A stretch of 64,000 bases of DNA, from contig DASQHO010000054.1 in assembly GCA_035632055.1 (NCBI GenBank), positions 42,917-106,916 on the forward strand, in the 5' to 3' direction. Position numbers and translations under genes: made by a program. The notes beneath the pieces are model-generated. The model was not told the DNA's origin, made no database searches, and saw only the letters and a program-made list of their open reading frames with translations. Source of the stretch: REEB95 sp035632055. Its GTDB lineage: Bacteria; Pseudomonadota; Alphaproteobacteria; ATCC43930; CGMCC-115725. Positions 9,191 to 17,644 of the stretch are shown in pieces (the stretch's first letter is position 1; every line of letters starts with the position of its first letter).

Positions 9191-9235
9191 GCGAACCCGA
9201 AGGACCACCTATCCGTTCATGCGATCGTCGGGCGA

Positions 9236-10249
9236 TTACTGTTTAAGGCGCGCTGCCGCTTCCTTGACGATGCTCAGATCAGCGTACTTGGCGATCTTAA
9301 TGTCCTTGGTCAAAAATCCCATTTCGCGCTGAGTCTCGATGTTGGCTTGCAGTGCCCTAAGATCGGGAAGCATGTCGGGGCTACGATAGTCGTCCTTCTT
9401 GGTGAAGACCCAGCCCTCCCACAGTGTTGGTGGCGTCTTGGTCATCTTCGCGGCGATCTCCACGACCGCCTCGTGATTTTTCGGGTCGAGGAACCAATGC
9501 ACGACGCGCATGGTATCCTCCATAAAGTCTACCATCGCCGCGCGATTCTTCTTGAGCCAGTCCGCACGAGCAGTCCAGATGATCATCTGAGTGCGGCCCA
9601 CCGCGTCTTTTTGGAGGAACAGTGGGTGCGCCATGGCCCGCAGCGCGGGATTGAAGGCGAACGGCGGCACGCCTGGAATCAGATCGACCTTCTTCTCTTG
9701 CAGCATCGCCGTCATGTTGGGGAACGCCGCTTCGACGATGGTGACGTCCTTCTTATCGTCGAGGTGATGTTTGCGCAGCATCGCACGCATTGCGATGTCA
9801 ACCGCACTGCCGGCAGCGTTGGTCCCCAGAACTTTACCCTTGAGATCTTCGACCGTCTTAATACCGCTGTCGTTACGGACGAAATATTCGTCCGAATAGT
9901 AACCCGGCACACCATCCTGGAAATCGTCGCCGATCACGCGCAGATCCTCGAGGCCGGCGTTCTGGATGGCAAGCGCGAGCGACGAATAGGCCAGGTCGCC
10001 GATGTCGAGTTGACCGCTGGCCAATGCTGTGATCATCGGTGGTGTGCCTTGGAAGCGCGTCACCTCAAGCGTGTAGCTCTTGTTGAGGTGCGTCATCAAT
10101 TCGGGTTTGGTCAGCAGAAGCGACGACCAATTGGCGACAGGAACCACATAGCTGAGGCGTATCTTGACCGGTTCGGCCTGCGCCGACAGTGCCGCACATA
10201 CGAACGCAGCCGCGAAAAACGCAGCGAGCGCGGAACGGATTAAACGCAT
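9236..10249 (-). CDS. ABC transporter substrate-binding protein (NMT1/SsuA/TauA type), orphan
   Basis: The 337-residue protein begins with a signal peptide (AFFAAAFVCAALSAQAEP) and then a periplasmic-binding fold of the NMT1/SsuA/TauA group: KIRLSYVVPVANWSSLLLTK, GTPPMITALASGQLDIGD, and a VEDLKGKVLGTNAAGSA switch segment. It would bind a small organic ligand in the periplasm. GGGGAGGACC precedes the ATG. No permease or ATPase gene lies nearby, so it must use a transporter encoded elsewhere. A palindrome at 10334-10343, matching one beside the TetR gene, lies in its promoter region. Confidence 0.88.
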   Translation of the reverse strand: MRLIRSALAAFFAAAFVCAALSAQAEPVKIRLSYVVPVANWSSLLLTKPELMTHLNKSYTLEVTRFQGTPPMITALASGQLDIGDLAYSSLALAIQNAGLEDLRVIGDDFQDGVPGYYSDEYFVRNDSGIKTVEDLKGKVLGTNAAGSAVDIAMRAMLRKHHLDDKKDVTIVEAAFPNMTAMLQEKKVDLIPGVPPFAFNPALRAMAHPLFLQKDAVGRTQMIIWTARADWLKKNRAAMVDFMEDTMRVVHWFLDPKNHEAVVEIAAKMTKTPPTLWEGWVFTKKDDYRSPDMLPDLRALQANIETQREMGFLTKDIKIAKYADLSIVKEAAARLKQ

Positions 10250-10333
10250 CGGTCCTCCCCTGAGATCAAGCGCCCGCCGTCGCTTTTTTTTGCTTTGACC
10301 TTACGTCGGACTGCGCCGCGGCAGGCATTTTTG

Positions 10334-10343
10334 GAACGCGTTC
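10334..10343. promoter_or_regulatory. palindromic operator candidate before the binding-protein gene
   Basis: GAACGCGTTC is a perfect 10-bp palindrome about 85 nt upstream of the gene starting at 10249. It differs by one base from GAACACGTTC at 11104-11113 in the promoter region shared by the TetR gene and the SDR operon. Both are followed by A. Assignment to the TetR regulator is inference. Confidence 0.5.
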
Positions 10344-10382
10344 ACTATTGAACCCGGTCCTCCCGTTGTCAAGGCGACGGGG

Positions 10383-11063
10383 TCAACCGCGTGGTTGCAG
10401 GCCGTCGACCAGAATGTGCAATACGCGGCGGAGCGCCGTGAGTCCCTGCGCCAAATTGGGTGCGTTTCGGTCGTCAGCGAGCCACCGGCGAACTTCGGCG
10501 GTGTAGATGTCGAAGATCGCGCGTGCGACCAGCGTATCGTCGCCGGCGGCGGCGATGATGCCGTCCGCCCTGGCGCGCGTCACGAGCGCCGCGACGCCCG
10601 CGACGATCTGATCGCGATGCGCCTGAAAGCGGCGCGCTTCGTGTCCGTGCGTGTAGAATGTCAATTCGCGCAGCAAAAAGCGCGCGAGGTTCGGTTGCCG
10701 CGCGAAATAGACGTAAAAATCGTGGAACACCGCGACCAACCGGTCCGCAAGCGCCGACGCGGACGATGATTTGGCGAACGCTTGCGAGGCGACCTCGATC
10801 AGTTCGTCGTTGAAGATCAGGAACAGAAGGTCGCGTTTGTCAGCGGCGTAAGTGAAAAGCGTACCGAGGCCGACGCCCGCGCGCTTGGCGATAGCGCGCG
10901 TTGTGGTGGCATCGTAGCCCTTCTCAACGAACAGCTCGCGCGCGGCGCGGCGGATGTTGCCGAGCTTGCGGGCCTTGCTGCGCTCGCGCAAGCTGCCCTC
11001 GATCGTGCGGCCGCCGCTGCGCGCCAACGGTTCAGGCACTGACGAACACTCCTTTGCGGCCAT
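10383..11063 (-). CDS. TetR/AcrR family transcriptional regulator
   Basis: The 226-residue protein has an N-terminal TetR helix-turn-helix (ARELFVEKGYDATTTRAIAKR and GVGLGTLFTYAADKRDLL, about residues 40-85) and a helical ligand/dimer domain. I chose the ATG at 11063; the TTG at 11099 would run over the strong TTGACA at 11074 and the operator-like palindrome. It is divergent from the SDR-ligase-amidohydrolase operon, and its stop is 133 nt from the start of the binding-protein gene. It probably represses both flanking transcripts and responds to a pathway acid or CoA ester, which is inferred from layout. Confidence 0.9.
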   Translation of the reverse strand: MAAKECSSVPEPLARSGGRTIEGSLRERSKARKLGNIRRAARELFVEKGYDATTTRAIAKRAGVGLGTLFTYAADKRDLLFLIFNDELIEVASQAFAKSSSASALADRLVAVFHDFYVYFARQPNLARFLLRELTFYTHGHEARRFQAHRDQIVAGVAALVTRARADGIIAAAGDDTLVARAIFDIYTAEVRRWLADDRNAPNLAQGLTALRRVLHILVDGLQPRG

Positions 11064-11073
11064 CGGCGTCTGC

Positions 11074-11114
11074 TTGACAGCTGCGCGAGGCCAGGCCAAA
11101 AGTGAACACGTTCA
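11074..11114 (+). promoter_or_regulatory. probable promoter and operator of the SDR operon
   Basis: TTGACA at 11074-11079 is a consensus -35 hexamer. The -10 region 17-18 nt on is weak (CAAAAG/AAAAGT). Directly after it, at 11103-11114, lies TGAACACGTTCA, whose outer five bases are palindromic. A TetR repressor bound here would block this promoter. A near-identical core occurs at 10334-10343. Confidence 0.5.
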
Positions 11115-11157
11115 AAATAAGCCCGTGCAGACGGCCGGTGCAAGGGGAGCGCGGAAA

Positions 11158-11919
11158 ATGGCTCAGCGCAAGACGGCATTGGTGACCGGCGCCGCCAGCG
11201 GCATCGGTGCAGCCGCGGCAGTAGCATTGGCACAGGCAGGCTACGACGTCGCAATCAATTACAGCCGCAGCGCCGGGCGCGCGCGCGAGGTCGCGGCGCA
11301 AGCGCAACAACACGGCGCACAGACGTTGCTCTGCCAATGCGATGTCGCCGACGATGCCGCAGTGCGGACGATGCTGACAGAAATCGCGGCAAAGTTCCCG
11401 CGGCTCGATGCACTCATTAACAATGCCGGCACGACGACCGAAATTCGGCCCAAGGACTTTGACGCGATGACTGTCGAAGAATGGGATCGTGTCTTCGCCG
11501 TCAACGTGCGCGGCATATTTTCGGTGACGCGTGCGGCGCTGTCGCTGCTGCGCAAAGCACCGCATCCGGCGATCGTCAACACCGCCAGCATCGTCGGTCT
11601 GCGTCCCGGTCCGCAGCCATTGCCCTATGCGGCGAGCAAGGCGGCGGTGGTGAACCTGACCAAGACGCTCGCTTTCAATCTCGGCCCTGAAATCCGCGTC
11701 AATGCGGTGGCGCCAGGTTGGATGGAAGGCGATTGGATGAAGCGCATGCTTAAGGACAAATACGACGAACTGATGGACCGGCGGGCCAAGCTCACGCCGT
11801 TGAAGCGTGCCGTGACCGCTGAAGACGTTGCCGAGACCATGCTCTCGTTGATCGAAGGCAATCGCTTCGTCACCGGCGAAATTGTCGTGGTCGACGGCGG
11901 ATTTTCGAGTTCCACCTGA
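11158..11919 (+). CDS. SDR family NAD(P)-dependent oxidoreductase
   Basis: The 253-residue short-chain dehydrogenase shows the cofactor motif TGAASGIGAAAA (residues 10-21), NNAGT, the catalytic Ser in NTASIVGL and Tyr-x-x-x-Lys in PYAASKAAVVNL. It ends with a FVTGEIVVVDGGFSS segment, typical of FabG-like members. The ATG at 11158 has GGGGAGCG upstream. It is the first gene of a three-gene operon: its stop overlaps the next ATG by one base (TGATG). It may oxidise a hydroxy acid or diol before CoA activation by the ligase, which is inference. Confidence 0.92.
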   Translation: MAQRKTALVTGAASGIGAAAAVALAQAGYDVAINYSRSAGRAREVAAQAQQHGAQTLLCQCDVADDAAVRTMLTEIAAKFPRLDALINNAGTTTEIRPKDFDAMTVEEWDRVFAVNVRGIFSVTRAALSLLRKAPHPAIVNTASIVGLRPGPQPLPYAASKAAVVNLTKTLAFNLGPEIRVNAVAPGWMEGDWMKRMLKDKYDELMDRRAKLTPLKRAVTAEDVAETMLSLIEGNRFVTGEIVVVDGGFSSST

Positions 11920-13562
11920 TGCTGCCCGGCGTCGTGCCGTTTCCGCCGGAGGCTGCGGCGCGCTATCGTGCCAAAGGATATTGGCGCGACCGCTCGCTAT
12001 GCGATGAATTCGCCGAAGTGTGGCATAGGTTCGCCGACCGCGTGGCGCTGATCGATGGCGCGCGTCGCTATACATACGGCGATATCGACCGCATCACCGA
12101 TAATCTCGCGCTCAACCTGCTTGAAGTCGGTCTCAAACCAGGCGACCGGGTGGTGCCGACGATGCCCAATGTCGCGGAATTCGTTCTAGTCTATTTCGCG
12201 TTGCAGAAGATCGGCAGTATTCCTATCGCCGCGCTGGTATCGCATCGCTACAGCGAGATCAACCAGTTCGTGAAAATCGCGCAGGCGACCGCCTGCATCT
12301 ATCCGGAACAGTCGGGCGATTTTGTCTTTGGTCCGATGACCAAGCGGATTGCGGATGAAAATTCTTGCCTCAAGTTGCGCCTAGTGCTCGGCCGTGCGGG
12401 TGTGGGCGAAGCGTCACTCGCCGAGCTTATCGACAAGCCGGCGAAATTGCCGAAAAGCCGGCTAGCGGAAATCAGGCTCGATCCGACCGATCCGTGCATC
12501 TTCCAGCTTTCGGGCGGCACAACCGGCATTCCCAAGCTGATTCCGCGTACCCACAATGACTACGCCTATAACTCAAAGACGGCGGCACAGGTGTGCGAGG
12601 TCGGTGCCGATTCCGTGCTGCTATTGGCGTTGCCGGTCGCGCACAATCTGCCGCTCGCCTGTCCCGGCATTCAAGGTTTCTTCTTCAATGGCGGCACAGT
12701 CGTGCTGAGCCCGACGGCCCGACCCGAGGACATGTTTCCGCTGGTGGAAAAGCACCGTATCACGCATATCAAGGTTGTGCCGGCGCTTCTGATTCGCCTC
12801 ATCAATAGCGCAGAAGTACGACGCTACGACACTTCATCGGTTCGCTACATTCAAAGTGGCGGCCAGCGGCTGCAACCCGAGGTGCGGCTCAGGACGCGTG
12901 AACTCATCCCCACTGCCTTCGTGCAGGAGAATTTCGGCATGTCCGAAGGTATGCTGTTTTTCGTCCGCCGCGGCGATCCCGAAGATGTTCGGCTCAAGAC
13001 TGTTGGCCGCCCGATTTCGCCCGATGACGAGGTGCGGCTGTTGGACGACGATGACAAGGAAGTTGTGTTCGGCAACGTCGGCGAGCTCTGCGCGCGCGGT
13101 CCTTATACGCTGCGCGGCTATTACGGTGCGCCGGAGTACAATAAGAAGGCGTTCACCTCTGACGGGTTCTATCGCTCAGGCGATCTGATGCGTCAGCATC
13201 CGTCGGGCAACTACATCGTCGAAGGCCGCAAGAAGGATCTGATCAATCGCGGCGGCGAGAAGATCAGCGCCGAAGAGGTCGAGAATTTGATCCTGCAGCA
13301 TCCGGCCGTGCAGAACGTCGCCTGCGTCCCGGTACCGGATCCGGATCTCGGCGAACGCATGTGCGCCTGTGTCATTGCACAGAAGGGCAAGAGCCTGACG
13401 CTCGATGAGCTCGTGGGATTTCTCGCCACGAAAGAAATCGCAAAGTTCAAGTTACCGGAGCGGCTTCACCTAATGGATGAATTTCCGCTATCGAGCTTCG
13501 GGAAAGTGTCGAAGAAAGCACTGACCGAAATGGTGTCGAATCCGATGACGATTGTACGCTGA
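11919..13562 (+). CDS. AMP-dependent aryl-acid ligase, 2,3-dihydroxybenzoate-AMP ligase (EntE)-like
   Basis: The 547-residue ANL-superfamily enzyme has the adenylation motif FQLSGGTTGIPKLIPRTHND (about residue 190), HNLPLACPGIQGFFFNGG, EGRKKDLINRGGEKIS and the C-terminal catalytic lysine region SSFGKVSKKAL. The N-terminus (PPEAAARYRAKGYWRD) and the HN-PL motif resemble EntE/DhbE-type aryl-acid ligases rather than fatty acyl-CoA synthetases. No carrier-protein or siderophore genes are nearby, so it probably makes an aryl-CoA or aryl-adenylate in catabolism. Its ATG overlaps the SDR stop by one base. Confidence 0.88.
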   Translation: MLPGVVPFPPEAAARYRAKGYWRDRSLCDEFAEVWHRFADRVALIDGARRYTYGDIDRITDNLALNLLEVGLKPGDRVVPTMPNVAEFVLVYFALQKIGSIPIAALVSHRYSEINQFVKIAQATACIYPEQSGDFVFGPMTKRIADENSCLKLRLVLGRAGVGEASLAELIDKPAKLPKSRLAEIRLDPTDPCIFQLSGGTTGIPKLIPRTHNDYAYNSKTAAQVCEVGADSVLLLALPVAHNLPLACPGIQGFFFNGGTVVLSPTARPEDMFPLVEKHRITHIKVVPALLIRLINSAEVRRYDTSSVRYIQSGGQRLQPEVRLRTRELIPTAFVQENFGMSEGMLFFVRRGDPEDVRLKTVGRPISPDDEVRLLDDDDKEVVFGNVGELCARGPYTLRGYYGAPEYNKKAFTSDGFYRSGDLMRQHPSGNYIVEGRKKDLINRGGEKISAEEVENLILQHPAVQNVACVPVPDPDLGERMCACVIAQKGKSLTLDELVGFLATKEIAKFKLPERLHLMDEFPLSSFGKVSKKALTEMVSNPMTIVR

Positions 13563-13568
13563 GACTCC

Positions 13569-14411
13569 ATGCGCATCATCGACCTGCACTGCTATCCGAA
13601 TACTGAGCCCTGGATCAAATGCCAGGGCCCATACGTCGATGCGCTGGCCAAATATTGGAAGCGGCAGTGGACTTGGAAGCAGGAAGACGAAGTCGTCCGG
13701 GAATTTTCTGCCGCCGGCGTCGATGCCGTACTGGTCGCGCTCGATCTCGAAACCACCGCGAAGACGCCGCCATGTTCCAATGATTACGTGCGTGGCATGC
13801 AGCAGCGGCACAAGGACCGCATCATACAGGCCTGGGCAGCGGTCGATCCGCTCAAGGGCGATGCCGCCATCGCCGACGCGCGGCACGCAATACGCGATCT
13901 CAAGATGCTTGGCTTTCACTTCCACCCAATTATGGGTCACTTTGCCGTCAACGAACGGCGGTTTTATCCCCTCTGGGAAACGATCAACGCGCTCAAGGTG
14001 CCGGTGATGATCGATGTCGGTACAACGGGCATGGGCGCCGGCATGCCTGGCGGCCTTGGAGCCAAGATACGCCATGCCCATCCGTCATGCATCGACGAGC
14101 TTGCTGCTGATTTTCCTGATCTCACGATTGTTGCCGCCCATCCTGGCTGGCCGTGGGTCGATGAGATGACGGCGGTCGCGCTGCACAAAGGCAATGTATT
14201 CTGGGAGTTGTCAGGTTGGGCGCCCAAATATTTTCCTGCTCAGCTCAAAGCCGATATCCGAGCGCGGCTTCAGGACAAAATCATGTTCGGCAGTGACTAT
14301 CCGAGCATTCCTTATCCGCGCCTATTCCGGGAGTGGCGCGAACTCGGCTACGATGACGACGTGACGGAAAAGATTTTTCACCGCAATGCCGAGCGGATTC
14401 TCGGTCTCTAA
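13569..14411 (+). CDS. amidohydrolase family protein (amidohydrolase_2)
   Basis: The 280-residue TIM-barrel protein starts 6 nt after the ligase stop. It opens MRIIDLHCYPN, where the usual HxH reads H-x-Y (His7, Tyr9). Later ligands are seen in VAAHPGWPWVDE and GSDYPSIPY. The ELSGWAPKYFP and IFHRNAERILGL segments are typical of the family's C-terminal half. Family members are hydrolases or non-oxidative decarboxylases. The amidohydrolase at 1624-2643 has the complementary change (F-x-H). Third gene of the TetR-flanked operon. Confidence 0.86.
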   Translation: MRIIDLHCYPNTEPWIKCQGPYVDALAKYWKRQWTWKQEDEVVREFSAAGVDAVLVALDLETTAKTPPCSNDYVRGMQQRHKDRIIQAWAAVDPLKGDAAIADARHAIRDLKMLGFHFHPIMGHFAVNERRFYPLWETINALKVPVMIDVGTTGMGAGMPGGLGAKIRHAHPSCIDELAADFPDLTIVAAHPGWPWVDEMTAVALHKGNVFWELSGWAPKYFPAQLKADIRARLQDKIMFGSDYPSIPYPRLFREWRELGYDDDVTEKIFHRNAERILGL

Positions 14412-14431
14412 TTCGTTTTGCGCGTAAGGTA

Positions 14432-14459
14432 AACGCCGCGGCGTTGCCGCCGCGGCGTC
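14432..14459. terminator. strong hairpin between convergent genes
   Basis: ACGCCGCGGCG (14433-14443) and CGCCGCGGCGT (14448-14458) form a perfect 11-bp stem with a TTGC loop. It lies between the stop of the amidohydrolase gene and the stop of cspA. On the minus strand a short TTTACCTT run follows, so it fits best as the cspA terminator, with possible two-way action. Confidence 0.65.
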
Positions 14460-14482
14460 CGGTCAAAAATCCAGGCTCGTGC

Positions 14483-14689
14483 TTAGACGAGCTTCAGGTT
14501 CGTGGCCGATGTGCGGCCCTGCTGGCTCTGCTCGAGGTCGAAGCTGACCTTCTGACCTTCATTCAGGGAACCGATGCCCGCGCGTTCGAGGGCAGAGATA
14601 TGGACGAACACGTCCTTACCACCGGTCTCCGGCGCAATGAAGCCGTATCCCTTTTGAGAGTTGAACCACTTGACCGTGCCAATTGCCAT
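14483..14689 (-). CDS. cspA: cold-shock protein, CspA family
   Basis: The 68-residue protein is one cold-shock domain: TVKWFNSQKGYGFIAPE holds RNP1 (KGYGFI) and DVFVHISAL holds RNP2 (VFVHI). It would bind single-stranded RNA or DNA and act as an RNA chaperone. The full aromatic set is present, in contrast to the cold-shock-like domain of the protein at 30080. About 290 nt upstream to the divergent GMC gene contain no other gene, leaving room for a long 5' leader as in cold-shock genes; I did not identify a specific element. Confidence 0.95.
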   Translation of the reverse strand: MAIGTVKWFNSQKGYGFIAPETGGKDVFVHISALERAGIGSLNEGQKVSFDLEQSQQGRTSATNLKLV

Positions 14690-14982
14690 TCATGTCTCCA
14701 TGGCGGTTGCCAGTGCACACGATTGCGCACCTGATCGGCTGTCGAAAGGCACGGATTGCAGGGTCGGGCTCACAGTGGAGCGATCGAGCGCAGGCCGGAA
14801 CCCAGCGAAGCGATGGCAGGAAGCTAGGGGAACGATCACAGATTTTCAAGCCGCGATTGCGTGGATTTTTTGCAACCGTCAAACACGGCTTCAACCGGCT
14901 GTTTCCGAGGTATGCCACGGCGCATTCGATGAACGGTCGCCGCTTTGTATACGGTGTGGCAAAATGATTAAGCGGGTGCAGA

Positions 14983-16608
14983 GTGAGCGAGACGGTCGGT
15001 AGCTTTGATTACATTGTTATTGGCGCAGGCAGCGCCGGGTGCGTGTTGGCCAATCGTCTTTCAGCCGATCCGAACAATTCGGTGCTGCTGTTAGAAGCCG
15101 GCGGCAGTGACAATTATATCTGGATTCGGATTCCGATCGGTTACCTCTACACACAGAATAATCCGCGCACCGATTGGTGCTTCAAGACCGAGGCCGAAGC
15201 GGGTTTGAACGGCCGCGCACTCAATTATCCGCGCGGCCGTGTGCTTGGCGGCTGTTCGTCGATCAACGGCATGATCTACATGCGCGGGCAGGCGCGCGAC
15301 TACGATGGTTGGCGCCAGCTTGGCAACCCGGGCTGGTCATGGGACGACGTGCTGCCTTATTTCAAACGGTCTGAAGACAACGTCGCCGGCGCGGACGAGT
15401 TTCACGGCCAAGGTGGCGAATGGCGTGTCGAGGAAATGCGCCTCACCTGGGAAATTCTCGATGCCTTCCGCGATGCTGCGGCCGAGATCGGCATTCCCAA
15501 GATCGACGATTTCAATCGCGGTGATAACGAAGGCTGCGGATATTTCCGCGTCAATCAACGGCGCGGCGTGCGTTGGAACACGGCGCGCGCGTTTTTGAGG
15601 CCGGCGATGAATCGGCCTAATTTGGCGGTTATCACTGACGCGCAAGCGAGTCGCATCCGGCTCGCGGGACGACGCGCGGTCGGCGTCGAATTCAGCAAAG
15701 ATGGCGCGCCACGCTATGCCGCTGCGCGCGGCGAGGTTATTTTGGCTTCGGGTGCGATTGGCTCACCGCAATTGTTGCAGCTTTCCGGGATTGGACCCGG
15801 TGCATTGCTGCAGCGGCACGGCATTGCCGTCATACACGAGCTCGCCGGCGTCGGCGAGAATCTCCAGGATCATTTGCAGATTCGTACCGTCTTCAAGGTC
15901 GCCAATACGCGCACGCTGAACGAGCGTGCGAACAGCCTGTTTGGCCGCATCGGCATGGGGCTCGAATATTTTCTGTTCAAGCGCGGGCCGTTGACCATGG
16001 CGCCGTCGCAGCTCGGCTGCTTCGCGAAGAGCGATCCATCGCGCGAGACGCCCAATCTCGAATATCATGTACAGCCGCTGAGCCTCGACAAGTTCGGTGA
16101 TCCTTGTCATCCATTTCCCGCATTCACCGCGTCGGTATGTAATCTGCGGCCCGATAGCCGTGGCTCAGTGCGGATCAAAAGTGCTGATCCCAAGGCGCAT
16201 CCGACGATCCATCCAAACTATCTCGCGGTCGATTCAGATCGTCGTGTCGCTGCCGATGCCATTCGCCTCACCCGCCGCATTGCTGCCGCCAAGGCGATGG
16301 CACCGTTCACGCCGGAAGAATATCGCCCTGGCGTTCAGCTGCGGACGGACGCTGAATTGGCGCGTGCCGCCGGTGACATTGGCACGACGATTTTCCATCC
16401 GGTTGGCACCTGCAAAATGGGTGCGGACACGGCAGCGGTGGTGGATGCTCGGCTCGCCGTGCATGGCATCGGCGGCTTGCGTGTCGTCGACGCTTCGATC
16501 ATGCCGACCATCACGTCGGGCAACACCAATTCACCGACCATCATGATCGCCGAAAAGGCCGCTGACATGATCCGCGAAGACCGCCGCGTCGCCACGGCCG
16601 CGCAGTAG
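14983..16608 (+). CDS. GMC family FAD-dependent oxidoreductase (choline dehydrogenase-like)
   Basis: The 541-residue flavoprotein has the Rossmann motif VIGAGSAGCVLANRLS, the GMC signature YPRGRVLGGCSSINGMIYMR, a second signature ASGAIGSPQLLQLSGIG and the C-terminal FHPVGTCKMG followed by TSGNTNSPTIMIAEKAAD. It would oxidise a primary or secondary alcohol; BetA-like similarity does not fix the substrate. The only suitable start is GTG at 14983. The methylenetetrahydrofolate reductase gene follows 61 nt on, in the same direction. Confidence 0.92.
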   Translation: MSETVGSFDYIVIGAGSAGCVLANRLSADPNNSVLLLEAGGSDNYIWIRIPIGYLYTQNNPRTDWCFKTEAEAGLNGRALNYPRGRVLGGCSSINGMIYMRGQARDYDGWRQLGNPGWSWDDVLPYFKRSEDNVAGADEFHGQGGEWRVEEMRLTWEILDAFRDAAAEIGIPKIDDFNRGDNEGCGYFRVNQRRGVRWNTARAFLRPAMNRPNLAVITDAQASRIRLAGRRAVGVEFSKDGAPRYAAARGEVILASGAIGSPQLLQLSGIGPGALLQRHGIAVIHELAGVGENLQDHLQIRTVFKVANTRTLNERANSLFGRIGMGLEYFLFKRGPLTMAPSQLGCFAKSDPSRETPNLEYHVQPLSLDKFGDPCHPFPAFTASVCNLRPDSRGSVRIKSADPKAHPTIHPNYLAVDSDRRVAADAIRLTRRIAAAKAMAPFTPEEYRPGVQLRTDAELARAAGDIGTTIFHPVGTCKMGADTAAVVDARLAVHGIGGLRVVDASIMPTITSGNTNSPTIMIAEKAADMIREDRRVATAAQ

Positions 16609-16669
16609 AGTACAGCGCGAAAATTCCGCTGGAGGCAGCCGTTGGCCCGTTTATACTCGGCGGCTCCGC

Positions 16670-17623
16670 ATGACTCCTCTCAACGAATCCCGCACTTCGG
16701 TTACGCCGGCGGCCAGCACGTTGCAGCGGCGTCTTAACGAAGGTCGTTTCTGCGTCACGGCCGAGGTGACTCCACCGGTTACGGCCGATTCAGCCGATTT
16801 CATCGCTCGGGCCTTGCCGCTGAAAGGCGTTGCTGCCGCGGTCAATGTCACCGACGGCGCCGGTGCGAAATCGCATCTGGCTAGTATGGTCGCGGCACAT
16901 TTCCTGGTGCAGAACGGAATCGAGCCAATCCTGCAGATGACATGCCGCGATCGCAATCGCATCGCCTTGCAGAGCGATCTATTGGGTGCTGTCGCTCTTG
17001 GCATCCGTAATGTGCTCATCCTAGGTGGCGACGATCCGAAGGCCGGCGATCAACCGGAGGCCAAGCCCGTGTTCGATCTCGACAGCCGGACGCTGCTGTC
17101 GACGGCGCAGAAAATGCGGCGCGAGCACAAGCTGTTGCCTGGCACCGAGATCAAAGGCGGCTTCGACCTCTTTCTCGGCGCTGCCGATCTGCCATCCGAT
17201 CCGCCGCCCGGATGGGACGCGAAGGGCCTCAAGGGCAAAGCGGAGTCCGGTGCTGACTTCATTCAGACGCAGTTCTGCATGGATATCGGGGTGATCCGGC
17301 GCTACGCCGCGCGGCTGGTCGAGCTTGGTCTCGCGCCGCGGCTGAAAATCCTAATCGGCGTCGCGCCGATACCGTCGGTGCGTTCAGCGCGCTGGATGAA
17401 GGAAAAGCTATTCGGCACGATCATTCCCGATACGCTCGTCGAGCGCATTGAAAAGGCGCCGGATGCGCGCGCCGAGGGCAAGCGCATCTGTATCGAGTTG
17501 CTGCAGCAGTTGGTCGAAGTACCGGGTATTTCCGGCGCGCATGTCATGGCGCCGCTCAATCCTTCGGATATTCCCGAAGTAATTGCCTCTTCCGGAACGA
17601 CAACGAAGCAGCGCGCGCTCTAA
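16670..17623 (+). CDS. metF: methylenetetrahydrofolate reductase family protein
   Basis: The 317-residue protein has the MTHFR TIM-barrel landmarks: VTAEVTPPVTAD near the start, AAAVNVTDGAGAKSHLAS, IRNVLILGGDDPK in the flavin-binding region, and ADFIQTQFCMDI. It would reduce 5,10-methylene-THF to 5-methyl-THF in the cytoplasm. It ends with APLNPSDIPEVIASSG. It carries a short extension before the barrel. The position beside a GMC oxidoreductase and a FAH-type hydrolase may mean that it serves catabolic C1 transfer, for example O-demethylation, instead of methionine synthesis; that is inference. Confidence 0.85.
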   Translation: MTPLNESRTSVTPAASTLQRRLNEGRFCVTAEVTPPVTADSADFIARALPLKGVAAAVNVTDGAGAKSHLASMVAAHFLVQNGIEPILQMTCRDRNRIALQSDLLGAVALGIRNVLILGGDDPKAGDQPEAKPVFDLDSRTLLSTAQKMRREHKLLPGTEIKGGFDLFLGAADLPSDPPPGWDAKGLKGKAESGADFIQTQFCMDIGVIRRYAARLVELGLAPRLKILIGVAPIPSVRSARWMKEKLFGTIIPDTLVERIEKAPDARAEGKRICIELLQQLVEVPGISGAHVMAPLNPSDIPEVIASSGTTTKQRAL

Positions 17624-17644
17624 TCGAGTAAGCTCGAAGACCGG

